DNA of 64,000 nt from Desulfotruncus arcticus DSM 17038 (GCF_900113335.1 NZ_FOOX01000003.1:248001-312000), one strand, 5' to 3'. Positions 44,788 through 53,915 are shown, counted from the first letter of the stretch. Made by a program: numbers and translations. Notes: generated from the letters alone by a model not told the origin.

Positions 44788-44858
44788 GTTTCAAATAGTC
44801 GCAAATATTTAGACAATGCCGAAACGGAATCTGATTAACAGGAAGGATGTGCAAAACG

Positions 44859-46301
44859 ATGATGACAGGAACAGAGTATATCGAAAGTTTGCGTCAGTTG
44901 AAAACGGAAATCTATGCTTTTGGTGAAAAGATAACCAACTTTGTGGACCATCCTCTTTTCCGACCGCATGTCAATGCTGCGGCCGTGACCTACGATATGG
45001 CCCACGAACCTGAGTTTGAGGATCTGATTACGGTTAAATCTCATCTTACCGGGAAGAAGATAAGCCGTTTTACCCACATTCACCAGAGCCGCGAGGATTT
45101 GGTTAAAAAGATCAAAATGCTGCGTCTAATTGCTCAGCGGACCGGCACCTGTTTCCAGCGCTGTGTAGGTTTCGACGGGTTAAATGCTTTATACACTACC
45201 ACTTATGAAATGGACCAGGCACTGGGCACCAATTACCACGCTCATTTTGTGAAATTTTTAAAGTACGTGCAGGAAAACGATTTGATGTCCGCCGGTTCCA
45301 TGACGGACCCCAAGGGTGACCGTGGTTTGCGCCCCAGCCAGCAGGCTGATCCGGATATGTATGTGTGCGTAGTGAAAAGAACGGATGAAGGCATTGTTAT
45401 CAGGGGGGCCAAAGCGCACCAGACGGGCATTATCAATTCACATTATATGATCATTATGCCTACCGTTGCTCTGGGCGAGGCCGACCTGGATTATGCCGTT
45501 GCCTGTGCCGTACCGGTTGACGCCCCCGGCGTGTTTCATATTTTCGGCCGCCAGACCAATGACGAGCGGCGCCTGGAAGGTGAAATAGATACCGGCAACG
45601 CCAGGTATGCCGTGGTGGGCGGCGAAGCGTTGACCGTGCTGGAAGATGTTTTTGTGCCCTGGGATAAAGTATTTATGTGCGGTGAAAATCAGTATGCCGG
45701 AATGCTGGTGGAGCGGTTTGCCTGCTATCACCGGCAAAACTACGGTGCCTGCAAATGCGGTGTCAGCGATATTATCATCGGCGCCACAACAGCTGTGGCT
45801 GAATATAACGGGGTGGCCAGGGCTTCTCATATTAAAGATAAAATCACTGAAATGGTGCATTTAAGCGAAACCCTGTACTGCTGTTCCATAGCCTGTTCGG
45901 CCGAAGGCGGCAAAACACCTTCCGGTGCTTATTTTGTCAACCCGCTGCTGGCCAATGTGCTTAAACAAAATGTAACCCGCCATATCTATGAAATTTGCCG
46001 TCTGGCTCACGATATCGCCGGTGGGTTTATTGCCACCCTGCCCTCGGAAAAGGATTTTAACGACGCCAAAACCGGCCCTTATCTGGAAAAATACTTCCGC
46101 GGCGTGTCCGATGTGCCCACTGAATACAGGGTCAGAATGGCCCGGTTGGTGGAGAATATGACCGGTGGCACCGCCCTGGCGGAAAGTATGCATGGCGCCG
46201 GGTCGCCCCAGGCGCAAAGGGTAATGATCATACGCCAGTCCAATATGGAGCATAAGAAGCGTCTGGCTAAAAAGTTGGCCGGGATTCCCGAGCAGGACTA
46301 A
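44859..46301 (+). CDS. abfD: 4-hydroxybutyryl-CoA dehydratase / vinylacetyl-CoA isomerase
   Basis: A 480-residue FAD and [4Fe-4S] enzyme that radically dehydrates 4-hydroxybutyryl-CoA to crotonyl-CoA. Cluster ligands are visible: GTCFQRCVGFDG (Cys98, Cys102; 99 and 103 in the clostridial enzyme) and CYHRQNYGACKCG (His and Cys near 291 and 298). These separate it from the related flavin monooxygenase HpaB. AGGAAGGA lies upstream and overlaps ATG 44847; ATG 44859 is chosen. It heads a cluster with a CoA ligase, a dehydrogenase and a transporter. Confidence 0.92.
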   Translation: MMTGTEYIESLRQLKTEIYAFGEKITNFVDHPLFRPHVNAAAVTYDMAHEPEFEDLITVKSHLTGKKISRFTHIHQSREDLVKKIKMLRLIAQRTGTCFQRCVGFDGLNALYTTTYEMDQALGTNYHAHFVKFLKYVQENDLMSAGSMTDPKGDRGLRPSQQADPDMYVCVVKRTDEGIVIRGAKAHQTGIINSHYMIIMPTVALGEADLDYAVACAVPVDAPGVFHIFGRQTNDERRLEGEIDTGNARYAVVGGEALTVLEDVFVPWDKVFMCGENQYAGMLVERFACYHRQNYGACKCGVSDIIIGATTAVAEYNGVARASHIKDKITEMVHLSETLYCCSIACSAEGGKTPSGAYFVNPLLANVLKQNVTRHIYEICRLAHDIAGGFIATLPSEKDFNDAKTGPYLEKYFRGVSDVPTEYRVRMARLVENMTGGTALAESMHGAGSPQAQRVMIIRQSNMEHKKRLAKKLAGIPEQD

Positions 46302-46315
46302 AAGGAGGTTTTATT

Positions 46316-47941
46316 ATGGTTTCTATCGGCAAGGATCTTTGGCCTCCTGGTTTTACTGAGGGGATTGTAGAAAAGACCATCAACGGGGTAACGGTTAACA
46401 CTTATGCCGACCGCCCTAAATCCGTTATTGAGACGCTGCAAAACAGCGCCCGCCTGTATCAGGATAAGGAGGCGCTGGTAGCCGGTGCTGAGTGCATTAC
46501 CTATGGTGAATTGAACAGGCGGGTTAATAACATGGCCTATGCCCTGCGTACCAGGTATGATATTAAAAAAGGTGACCGGGTGGCCATTTTACTGACCAAC
46601 GGCATTCCTTTTGTGATCAGTTTGTATGCCGTGGCGCAACTGGGTGGTATCTGTGTGCCGCTTAATACCAGGCTGAAAAGCTCTGAGCTTGAGTTTATGC
46701 TCAATAACTCAGGCTCCAGCCTGTTGGTGTTGGACGACAGCTGGTGGGTAAATATTGAGCCGATTAAAAGTTCCATTGGCGCTTGCCGTGAATTTTTCGT
46801 GGTGGGGCAGGAAATAGCCGGTACCAGTTCATTTGCCGAGTTAATTGATTCCGATGCGCCGGAAGTGGTAACGGAGCAAATAGAAGAGCATGATGCCGCT
46901 CTGATTATGTATACTTCGGGCACCACCGGGCTGCCCAAGGGTGCTGTAAACACCAATTTTAACGTTATTCATACCATGATCAGTTATAAAAGAATTTATG
47001 ATCTTACGTCTGATGACAGGACGGTAATTGCCGTGCCGCTATTCCATGTCACCGGCCTATACGCCCAACTGCTTACTTATATTAATCTGGGCTGCACAAT
47101 TGCTTTGCTACCCATGTATAAAACTGACGAAATGCTGCGGGTTCTGGAAGAAGAAAGGATCACCAGTATGATTGTGGTACCCACCATTTACGTAATGATG
47201 CTGATGCACCCCGAACATAAAAATTACGACCTTGCCAACCTGCGGGTCGCAGGCTTCGGCGGGGCGCCCATGTCCGGCGAAACGGTAAAAATGCTGCAAG
47301 AGTGGCTGCCCGGCATTGAATTGCATAACACTTACGGGCTTACGGAAATCGCTTCTCCGGGCACCTGTATGCCCAAAGAAGATGCCATGCGGAAATTAGG
47401 GTCCATCGGCCTGCCCTTTCCGGTAAACAAATGTAAAATTGCCGACCCGGTTACGGGTGAGGAATTGCCAGCCAATACCGAAGGAGAACTTTTAATTAAT
47501 TCCCCCAACCTTACCCCGGGCTACTGGCAAAACCCGGAGGCGACAACCAAAGCTATTATTGATGGGTGGCTGCATACCGGTGATATCGCCAAAATTGATG
47601 AAGAGGGCTATGTTTACATCATGGACCGCATCAAGGATATGATTAACCGGGGTGGTGAGAAGATATTTTGCGTGGAAGTGGAAGATGTCCTCTACAGCAA
47701 CAACAAAGTGATGGAGGCCGCGGTGGTAGGTGTGCCGGACGAAGTTTTCGGTGAAGTGGTGAAAGCGTGTATCGTGCCCAGGCCCGGTGTGACCCTTACG
47801 GAAGAGGAAGTGCAGGATTGGGTGCGAGAGCGTCTGGCTAAATATAAAGTTCCTAAATTTGTGCAGTTTCTAACCGAGCTGCCCAAGAATCCCAACGGCA
47901 AGGTAATGAAAAATGTTTTGCGGGAAGCAACGGGTAACTAA
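46316..47941 (+). CDS. AMP-forming acyl-CoA ligase of the abfD cluster
   Basis: A 541-residue ANL ligase. Motifs are YTSGTTGLPKGAVNTN near residue 199, NTYGLTEIASP near 340, GWLHTGDIAKIDEEG, the hinge DRIKDMINRGGEKI and the terminal PKNPNGKVMKNVL with its lysine. Together with AbfD it probably activates 4-hydroxybutyrate or a related hydroxy acid to its CoA ester. AAAGGAGG precedes ATG 46316, 15 bases after abfD. Confidence 0.9.
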   Translation: MVSIGKDLWPPGFTEGIVEKTINGVTVNTYADRPKSVIETLQNSARLYQDKEALVAGAECITYGELNRRVNNMAYALRTRYDIKKGDRVAILLTNGIPFVISLYAVAQLGGICVPLNTRLKSSELEFMLNNSGSSLLVLDDSWWVNIEPIKSSIGACREFFVVGQEIAGTSSFAELIDSDAPEVVTEQIEEHDAALIMYTSGTTGLPKGAVNTNFNVIHTMISYKRIYDLTSDDRTVIAVPLFHVTGLYAQLLTYINLGCTIALLPMYKTDEMLRVLEEERITSMIVVPTIYVMMLMHPEHKNYDLANLRVAGFGGAPMSGETVKMLQEWLPGIELHNTYGLTEIASPGTCMPKEDAMRKLGSIGLPFPVNKCKIADPVTGEELPANTEGELLINSPNLTPGYWQNPEATTKAIIDGWLHTGDIAKIDEEGYVYIMDRIKDMINRGGEKIFCVEVEDVLYSNNKVMEAAVVGVPDEVFGEVVKACIVPRPGVTLTEEEVQDWVRERLAKYKVPKFVQFLTELPKNPNGKVMKNVLREATGN

Positions 47942-47967
47942 AAAATAAAAGGAGGAATAAAACCAAA

Positions 47968-48729
47968 ATGAAAAACTTATTTGACTTATCGGGTAAAACG
48001 GCTATTGTAACAGGGGCAGCTTCCGGCTTAGGGCAACAAATAGCTCTTGGTGTTGCTGCCCACGGTGCAAATGTAGTTGCGGTGGGTAGCCCCCGTCATG
48101 ATGCTAAAGGTATCATTGAACAAATAATCAACATGGGCGGTAAGGCAGTGGGGATGCAGATTGATGTAACCAATACAAGTGAAGTTAAGCAAATGGTGGA
48201 TTATGCCCTGGAACAATTTGGGTCTATTGATATTGCCTATAATGTGCCCGGCATAAACATAAGGAAAGAGGCGCTGGAATTAACGGAGGAAGAATGGGAC
48301 AGGGTTATAGGAATTAACTTAAAAGGTGTTTATCTTTGTGCCAAAGCCATTGGTGAAATAATGGTTAAACAGCGCAGCGGTAGAATGATTAATATGTCTT
48401 CAATTTTTGGCACGGTCTGTATGAAGAAGCAGGTTGCTTATGCAACCAGCAAAGGCGGTATAAATCAAATGACCAAGGTGCTTGCGTTGGAATGGGCACC
48501 TTACGGGATAACTGTCAATGCTATTGCCCCTGCGTACATTAAAACACCGCTGGTTCGCCAGGTAATGGAAGACAAGGAATGGTATGAAGACGTTAAAAAC
48601 AGAAACGCAATGCAAAGATTAGGGGAACCGGAAGAAATCATAGGTCCGGCTGTTTTTTTAGGTTCCGATGCTTCAAGCTTTATTACTGGAACTATAATTT
48701 ACGTTGACGGTGGATGGACTATGCTTTAA
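47968..48729 (+). CDS. Short-chain dehydrogenase/reductase
   Basis: A 253-residue classical SDR. It has the Rossmann TGAASGLGQQIALG, the NNAG-like stretch altered to YNVPGINI, catalytic Ser in NMSSIFG and YATSK, and a C-terminal GTIIYVDGGWTML. The NNAG motif change (Asn-Val-Pro-Gly) is unusual. It may interconvert 4-hydroxybutyrate-type alcohols with an aldehyde or ketone. AAAGGAGG precedes ATG 47968. Confidence 0.88.
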   Translation: MKNLFDLSGKTAIVTGAASGLGQQIALGVAAHGANVVAVGSPRHDAKGIIEQIINMGGKAVGMQIDVTNTSEVKQMVDYALEQFGSIDIAYNVPGINIRKEALELTEEEWDRVIGINLKGVYLCAKAIGEIMVKQRSGRMINMSSIFGTVCMKKQVAYATSKGGINQMTKVLALEWAPYGITVNAIAPAYIKTPLVRQVMEDKEWYEDVKNRNAMQRLGEPEEIIGPAVFLGSDASSFITGTIIYVDGGWTML

Positions 48730-48813
48730 ACAAGTGCGCCATTGAAATTTTTTTATTTCAAATAATCTTTATTTTAAGAAAATATTTAATTTTATAAATG
48801 AGGAGGTTAAGTC

Positions 48814-50127
48814 ATGAAATCCCGTTGGTTAATGCTAATTATTGTATGGTTGCTTTATATTATCAATTATTTTGATCGGACTAGCGTGCTAACTTTTCTT
48901 CCAATAATCAGGGAGGAACTAAATTTTACTCATGCGCAAGTTGGTACGGCTGCTTCAGTGTTTTTCTTTGCATATGCCCTAGCCCAGTTTTCTGCCGGCT
49001 GGCTGTCAGACCGCATTGGCCCAAAGAAAGTGATGAGCATTGCCATCATTGTTTTTTCGTTGGTAACTTTTGTTACCGGCATGATAAAAAATTTTACGCA
49101 ATTCATTCTTATTCGGTTAGGCCTTGGATTAGGCGAGGGGCATCATTTTGCGCCGGCAAATAAAATAATTGCCAACTGGTTTCCTAAAGAGGAAAAAGGT
49201 CGGGCGACAGGGTTTTTCTCAACTACTTGGGCTGTGGCACCAGCGATTATTCCTATCACTGTTACTTGGCTGGCCACTGTTTTGAACGGTTGGAGGCCGG
49301 TATTTTATTGCCTGGCCGTTCTTGGCGCAATTGGAATATTTCTATTATTTTATTTTATTGAGAATAATCCTAAAGATGCGATGGAAAAAGGTAAAGTATC
49401 CGGGGAAGAATATAAGTACATTAATGAGGGTCTGGTACAAGTAAGTAATGAAGAAAATAATACAAAGATTGGTGCTAAACAGGCATTTGGCATTCTTTTA
49501 AAAGATGCAAGCTTTTGGAGTTATTCCTTTGCTCTGTTTTGTGTATTAGGAATTTACTGGGGTAGCACGAGTTGGATCTCCTCATTCTTATATGAACAGT
49601 ATGAATTTAGTATTAAGACAATGGGAGTTTTAGCATCCCTGCCATATGTAGCGGCATTTTTTGCAATGATGTCCGGCGGTTGGGTGATGGATAGAATTTT
49701 TAAAGGGAAGGTGAAGCCTGTTTTGGCAGCATCATTTATCTGCAGCATACCTATTTTATTATTAATTGCCAAAGTTCCACAAGGTAATAATGGTTTGCTT
49801 GTTTTAATGTTAATCCTGCTTGGTTTCTTTACTAATTTATCATTTGGTGTTATTTATGGATACCCGCAGATCAGGTATCCAAAAGAAATATTGGGTTCCG
49901 CAGTAGGTATTTCAAACGGCATTGGACAATTCGGTTCATTCATTGCCCCACTAGTTGCAGGATTTTTAGTTATAAAAAATGCAGAAGGAATATTCTACAC
50001 GCAAGTATTTGCCTTTTTCTCAGTAGTTGCTATAGTTGGTCTAATTTTTACTTTGTTTTTAAATGAAAAAACTTATGATTTCAATAAAAAATTAGAAAAA
50101 TATAACGCATCTAACATAAAAGCTTAA
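48814..50127 (+). CDS. MFS transporter (anion:cation symporter type)
   Basis: A 437-residue twelve-helix MFS permease. NYFDRTSVLTFLPII in helix 1, the loop 2-3 motif GWLSDRIGPKKVM and GLGLGEGHHFAPANKIIANWFP resemble the ACS family of organic acid transporters. It is more AT-rich than the enzymes before it. GAGGAGGTT precedes ATG 48814. Likely importer of the hydroxy acid handled by this cluster. Confidence 0.88.
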   Translation: MKSRWLMLIIVWLLYIINYFDRTSVLTFLPIIREELNFTHAQVGTAASVFFFAYALAQFSAGWLSDRIGPKKVMSIAIIVFSLVTFVTGMIKNFTQFILIRLGLGLGEGHHFAPANKIIANWFPKEEKGRATGFFSTTWAVAPAIIPITVTWLATVLNGWRPVFYCLAVLGAIGIFLLFYFIENNPKDAMEKGKVSGEEYKYINEGLVQVSNEENNTKIGAKQAFGILLKDASFWSYSFALFCVLGIYWGSTSWISSFLYEQYEFSIKTMGVLASLPYVAAFFAMMSGGWVMDRIFKGKVKPVLAASFICSIPILLLIAKVPQGNNGLLVLMLILLGFFTNLSFGVIYGYPQIRYPKEILGSAVGISNGIGQFGSFIAPLVAGFLVIKNAEGIFYTQVFAFFSVVAIVGLIFTLFLNEKTYDFNKKLEKYNASNIKA

Positions 50128-50194
50128 ATAAGTAGGGTAGGAATGAAGCTTTTTTAAAAGTTTAAAACTGCTATTGTTTATCACATATAAGCAT

Positions 50195-50246
50195 TTAAAA
50201 ACTGGCTTTGGTGCTGCTTCTGAGCAGCACCAAAGCCAGTTTTTAA
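50195..50246. terminator. Strong bidirectional terminator
   Basis: Perfect 24-bp stem (50195-50218 with 50223-50246), loop TCTG, A/T-rich outer ends on both strands. It ends the abfD operon and the convergent regulator gene. Confidence 0.92.
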
Positions 50247-50254
50247 GGTCAATA

Positions 50255-51610
50255 TTACGTGTCAAAATTTTTATATATTTGGTATTTTTGCATTTTACGG
50301 AGTAGGGTGGTGCGGTGAATGCCCAGGGTTTTGGCTACCTCCACCGGGGAGCCGCTATTGCCGAGAGCTTTGATAATCAGTTCTTTTTCAAATTTCTGTA
50401 CCGCTTGCTGCAAATTTGGCAGCTCCCAATTATCGCTTTCCAGGTTTAGATGCTCCTTTGCCAGACCCAATTCCTCTTCCACCATACCTTTAACTATCCG
50501 AGCATCGGGGTAAAGCACCACAAAGCGTTCAACAATGTTTTCCAGTTCCCGCACATTACCCGGCCATTTATAGTCAATCAACAAGGATCTTGCTCCCGGT
50601 GTAAAATCTTTCTCAACCTGGTATTTACTTGTTAGCCTTTCTAAAAAAAAATTTATTAACAGGTCTATATCCTCTACCCTCTGGCGCAGTGGAGGTATAT
50701 TAATGGGCACGACATTAAGCCGGTAGAACAAATCCTCGCGGAATTTACCCTGGGTTACCAGATCCCGCAGGTTGCGATTGGTGGCGGCAATAAACCTTAC
50801 ATCTGCGAATTCCGGCTGTACCGCGCCAACCGGCAGGTATTCTCCCGATTGCAGCAGGTGCAGTAGTTTAACCTGCATGGAAGCCGGAAGTTCGCCTATT
50901 TCATCCAGGAAGAGGGTGCCTCCCTGCGCTGCTTGGACCAGGCCTTTTTTGCCGCTGTGTGCGGCCCCGGTGAAGGCCCCGGCCCGGTAACCAAATAATT
51001 CCGATTCAAATAATTCCTCCGGAATGGCTCCTACGTTAATCCTGGCAAATGGTCCGCTGCTGCGCCTGCTTAAATAATGGATTAACCTGGCAACAACTTC
51101 CTTGCCCACCCCCGACTCTCCTGTGATGAGCACAGTAGAATCAAAGTTGGCCGCCCGGGCTCCTTTGGCCAAAACATTTTGCATGGCCGGACTGGTGGCG
51201 ACTACTTTATCGATACCTTCAATGTATATTTGTTTACTGTTACCAATTGTTTTGCCGGATAACCCTATACCGGGGCTTACCCGGGTTACCACCAAAATGA
51301 TATTGCCATCTTGATCGTAGATGGGGGTGCCGGAGGCGAACAGTTTTCTTTTATTGGTTAAGATAGTTTGGGGGATGGTGACAGGCCTTTTTTCAGTTAG
51401 GATCTTTAAGGTTACAGATTGGTCAAGCACTTTTTGCTTGACCATTTCGCTCATGTGCAATCCTATAAAATCGCTGGCTTCCAGCCCGCTGAGCATTTCA
51501 TAAGACCTGCTGGCGCCAACATTATAACCTTTTCCGTCAGTTATCCAAATACCGCAAGTATCTTCTTCTTTTTGAGCAGAGTCTCTGCCGGAAGTGCGGT
51601 TAGCTGTCAT
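50255..51610 (-). CDS. Sigma-54-dependent PAS activator
   Basis: A 451-residue RocR/NtrC-type enhancer-binding protein without a receiver domain. An N-terminal PAS domain (about 15-125) is followed by the AAA+ domain with Walker A GESGVGKE, the sigma-54 contact loop GAFTGA and Walker B GGTLFLDEIGE, then a Fis-type helix-turn-helix (NSGSPVEVAKTLGIHRTTLLRKMQKY). AAAGGGGG before ATG 51610 fixes the start; the frame runs on to 51712 over the operators. It diverges from a sigma-54 promoter. Confidence 0.94.
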   Translation of the reverse strand: MTANRTSGRDSAQKEEDTCGIWITDGKGYNVGASRSYEMLSGLEASDFIGLHMSEMVKQKVLDQSVTLKILTEKRPVTIPQTILTNKRKLFASGTPIYDQDGNIILVVTRVSPGIGLSGKTIGNSKQIYIEGIDKVVATSPAMQNVLAKGARAANFDSTVLITGESGVGKEVVARLIHYLSRRSSGPFARINVGAIPEELFESELFGYRAGAFTGAAHSGKKGLVQAAQGGTLFLDEIGELPASMQVKLLHLLQSGEYLPVGAVQPEFADVRFIAATNRNLRDLVTQGKFREDLFYRLNVVPINIPPLRQRVEDIDLLINFFLERLTSKYQVEKDFTPGARSLLIDYKWPGNVRELENIVERFVVLYPDARIVKGMVEEELGLAKEHLNLESDNWELPNLQQAVQKFEKELIIKALGNSGSPVEVAKTLGIHRTTLLRKMQKYQIYKNFDT

Positions 51611-51625
51611 GGTATACCCCCTTTT

Positions 51626-51661
51626 GTGCAAAACTGCACCAAAGTGAGTGCGCAATTGCAC
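51626..51661. promoter_or_regulatory. Two tandem 14-bp palindromic operators (UAS)
   Basis: GTGCAAAACTGCAC (51626-51639) and GTGCGCAATTGCAC (51648-51661) share GTGC-N6-GCAC symmetry and are 22 bp apart centre to centre, two helical turns. They lie about 70-100 bases upstream of the sigma-54 promoter and just before the activator gene, fitting its binding sites. Confidence 0.85.
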
Positions 51662-51723
51662 TAAACCTTCTCCAAGTAAACAGGTTAAAGCCGTAATTCC
51701 ATGTATTCGCATTCAATTGGCTC

Positions 51724-51740
51724 TGGCATAATAATTGCAT
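51724..51740 (+). promoter_or_regulatory. Sigma-54 (-24/-12) promoter
   Basis: TGGCAT, five bases, TTGCAT, with GG (51725) and GC (51737) exactly 12 apart, matching TGGCAC-N5-TTGCA. It reads toward the PucR-type gene. Confidence 0.88.
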
Positions 51741-51896
51741 TTTTCAGAAATATAAGAACAATTTATTGATTAATATATTTTTTCTTTTCATTAAATTTAT
51801 CATTATTTGTTTGACTTGTCCATGCTCTGGTGCCGCCATTTGCCTCGTATTGGCCCGGTTATTGTAAAGCCATAGTGGTCAGAGGAGGGAGAGGAT

Positions 51897-53228
51897 ATGT
51901 TAGCAGAATATTTGCAAGAAAATAAAAATGACGTGCTGAGCTATGCCAAGCACCAGGATAGCCGGTTGAGTAAAAACACTGTTTATCAACAGCTAATTGA
52001 TACATTACTGGCAGGCAATGGCGCGGCGGAGATAATTGAGGACATTTATAAGGAAACAAACCGCCGGGTACTGTTTGTTACCCCCGGAGGTGAAGTAATG
52101 TTTTATGCCGGTTACCCGCAGCCGCCCGAACTGGAGTGGCCGGGACCCTTTGCACCAGAGCAGGCAGACCGGTCTGCCTGCCCGGCACTGGGGTGGAAAA
52201 AAACTATTGCCCGGGTGGATAGCACAAGATTTGAGTGTTTTATGGTGGCGGTTAAACAACAACATGCAGTGATGGCTTATTTGTTGGTTGCGGCGGATAC
52301 ACCAAATTCAGGAGATCAATTTGGGGAATTGTTGCAGGCCTCATCTCATGTGCTGGCTCTGGCGCTGGACCGCGAAAAAATGATTCTTTCAGTGGAAAGG
52401 AAATATAAAGCGCAATTTTTGCTGGACCTTCTGTGGCACCAAGATCAACCCCGGCACAAGCAGGAACTGGCATCCCGGGTCTGGGGCAGGGATTTAACCC
52501 GGCCACACTTGGTATTTATTGCCACTTGCAGTCCCGGGCAACTGTGGGATCAAAGACATTTTACGAAAATGCTGATCGGTAATTTGGAGCAGCTGGCGGT
52601 TAAGAACTTTATTCACCTGCTGCACCAGGATCGACACGTTATTCTGTTTGAGCCACCCGGTGGTAATGTCCAGACGGCCGTTAATTTTATGAGGAATGTT
52701 TACAAGCAAACCTGTATCAGGTTGCCCAAAGGCGTGCGACTGGTTGTGGCCTGCCAGTCCGTTTCGCGCCAGGAATATAATTTGGCCCAGGGGTACCGGG
52801 AGGCCAGCTATGCTTTTGAACTGGGCCTGGCAAGTAACGAAAGCAGTGCTTTTGTAATTTTTGATGAGCTTGGGATCTATGGCTTGCTGTATGATTGGTG
52901 CGGTAACCGGTCCATCACAAGCCAAATGAATAGTTTTTTAGGACATAACCTGGGGGTTTTAAAGAATTATGACCAACTACACAAAACAGATTTATATAAC
53001 TCATTAGTTAATTATTTGGAAAACAACTGTAATCTTGTGTTAACCGCAGGCAAGCTATACATTCATCCCAATACCCTGCGTTACAGGATCAAAAAGATCG
53101 AATCATTGTTAAAGATAGATTTATCCAGGCTGGAGTGCGTAGTGGAAATCGCTCTTGCTTTTAAAATTGAACAGGTTAAAAAATGGCTGTTGTCTAATCA
53201 GGGAGATGCATCCGCATGTTCGAGTTAG
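51897..53228 (+). CDS. PucR/CdaR-type transcriptional regulator
   Basis: A 443-residue regulator. The N-terminal half (about 30-160) looks like a GAF-type sensor; the C-terminus holds the PucR helix-turn-helix, seen as LVNYLENNCNLVLTAGKLYIHPNTLRYRIKKIESLL. The central GGDEF-like fold usual in CdaR proteins spans about 190-320. GGAGGGAGAGG precedes ATG 51897. It is transcribed from the sigma-54 promoter and its end overlaps the next small gene. Likely target is the neighbouring catabolic operon, by inference. Confidence 0.85.
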   Translation: MLAEYLQENKNDVLSYAKHQDSRLSKNTVYQQLIDTLLAGNGAAEIIEDIYKETNRRVLFVTPGGEVMFYAGYPQPPELEWPGPFAPEQADRSACPALGWKKTIARVDSTRFECFMVAVKQQHAVMAYLLVAADTPNSGDQFGELLQASSHVLALALDREKMILSVERKYKAQFLLDLLWHQDQPRHKQELASRVWGRDLTRPHLVFIATCSPGQLWDQRHFTKMLIGNLEQLAVKNFIHLLHQDRHVILFEPPGGNVQTAVNFMRNVYKQTCIRLPKGVRLVVACQSVSRQEYNLAQGYREASYAFELGLASNESSAFVIFDELGIYGLLYDWCGNRSITSQMNSFLGHNLGVLKNYDQLHKTDLYNSLVNYLENNCNLVLTAGKLYIHPNTLRYRIKKIESLLKIDLSRLECVVEIALAFKIEQVKKWLLSNQGDASACSS

Positions 53229-53515
53229 GAGTTAAATTTTGCGGTAATTGCAACCCCGTAATTAATAGTAAGGAAATACTGGCCAAGCTCAGCATGCTAA
53301 TGCCGGAATGTAAGTTCACAGCGCCTGGCGCTGATGTGGCGGCTTTATTGATTTTAAGCGGCTGTGAGGCGGACTGTGCCACCAGACCCGATTTTGACGT
53401 TAAAACAATAGTTGTGGCCGGCTTATCTGTTGATTTATTTCCCTGTCCTGAGGAGCAGATACCGAATTTGGTGGCTAAAAAGTTAATTGCAATAAAAGAT
53501 AAGATGGTTAATTAG
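53216..53515 (+). CDS. Small Cys-rich protein with FCGNCNP motif
   Basis: A 99-residue cytoplasmic protein overlapping the PucR-type gene by 13 bases, with AGGGAGA upstream. It starts ELGVKFCGNCNP and has further Cys pairs at SGCEADC and a late Cys, so it may bind a metal or cluster. From memory, short proteins with an FCGxCNP start occur in anaerobes near acid-CoA metabolism. Function unknown. Confidence 0.7.
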   Translation: MFELGVKFCGNCNPVINSKEILAKLSMLMPECKFTAPGADVAALLILSGCEADCATRPDFDVKTIVVAGLSVDLFPCPEEQIPNLVAKKLIAIKDKMVN

Positions 53516-53530
53516 CAAGGGAAGTAGTTA

Positions 53531-53650
53531 TTGCTTATCGGGCAGCAGCCGAAGGGCTGTTTCGGTATTGGTAGGCTTTTAGGGATTGTCGCAGGTATTA
53601 TCATCGGGTTTATAGCACTTACCTTAGAAAAGGAAGCAAGAAAGCTGTAA
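53531..53650 (+). CDS. 39-residue membrane peptide (possible)
   Basis: A short frame from TTG 53531 with AAGGGAAG 7 bases upstream. It has a Gly-rich hydrophobic helix (GRLLGIVAGIIIGFIALTL) and a charged tail. It follows the Cys-rich gene by 15 bases. Too short to be sure. Confidence 0.4.
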   Translation: MLIGQQPKGCFGIGRLLGIVAGIIIGFIALTLEKEARKL

Positions 53651-53662
53651 AAAATGAGAAAC

Positions 53663-53680
53663 CGCAGCAAATGTGCTGCG
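53663..53680 (-). terminator. Terminator-like hairpin
   Basis: CGCAGCA/TGCTGCG with a 4-base loop; on the minus strand it is followed by GTTTCTCATTTTTT, fitting the end of the DUF2892 gene. Confidence 0.5.
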
Positions 53681-53744
53681 ATTATGCTACGCTCTCCCTA
53701 TCTTTTTCTTTACGGGTTGACCAACCCAGCAGGTCATAGACAAT

Positions 53745-53915
53745 TCAATATGCAAAATAAGCTTCAACGAATTGTGACAGAGCAAATATTACGGCGACAA
53801 CCGCCCATGCTCCTGTGATGAACTTGGTAAGAACCAGTGCCAGTAGCATTATACCTATGGCCGTCCTTATCATTCTATCGGTATTGCTTAAATTGCGCTT
53901 CCAATCTAAATCCAA
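53745..53915 (-). CDS. YgaP-like DUF2892 membrane protein
   Basis: A 56-residue protein from TTG 53915, with GAGGGGGG 7 bases upstream. LDWKRNLSNTDRMIRTAIGI at the start and two hydrophobic hairpin segments match the DUF2892 pattern (DxxxNLxxxDRxxR). Often linked to rhodanese and sulfur proteins; here it stands alone. Confidence 0.75.
   Translation of the reverse strand: MDLDWKRNLSNTDRMIRTAIGIMLLALVLTKFITGAWAVVAVIFALSQFVEAYFAY

Larger units (their letters stand above)
44453..44858. other. Divergent control region between queC and the abfD operon
   Basis: No protein gene is supported in these 406 bases. It holds the queC ribosome-site hairpin, copy C of the hairpin family (44561-44666) and a perfect 13-bp inverted repeat (44758-44787) upstream of abfD. 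Confidence 0.6.

Noticed and set aside
44634-44830. Sigma-54 promoter for abfD
   Set aside because: No TGGC-N8-TTGC arrangement with correct spacing was found upstream of abfD, unlike at 51724.
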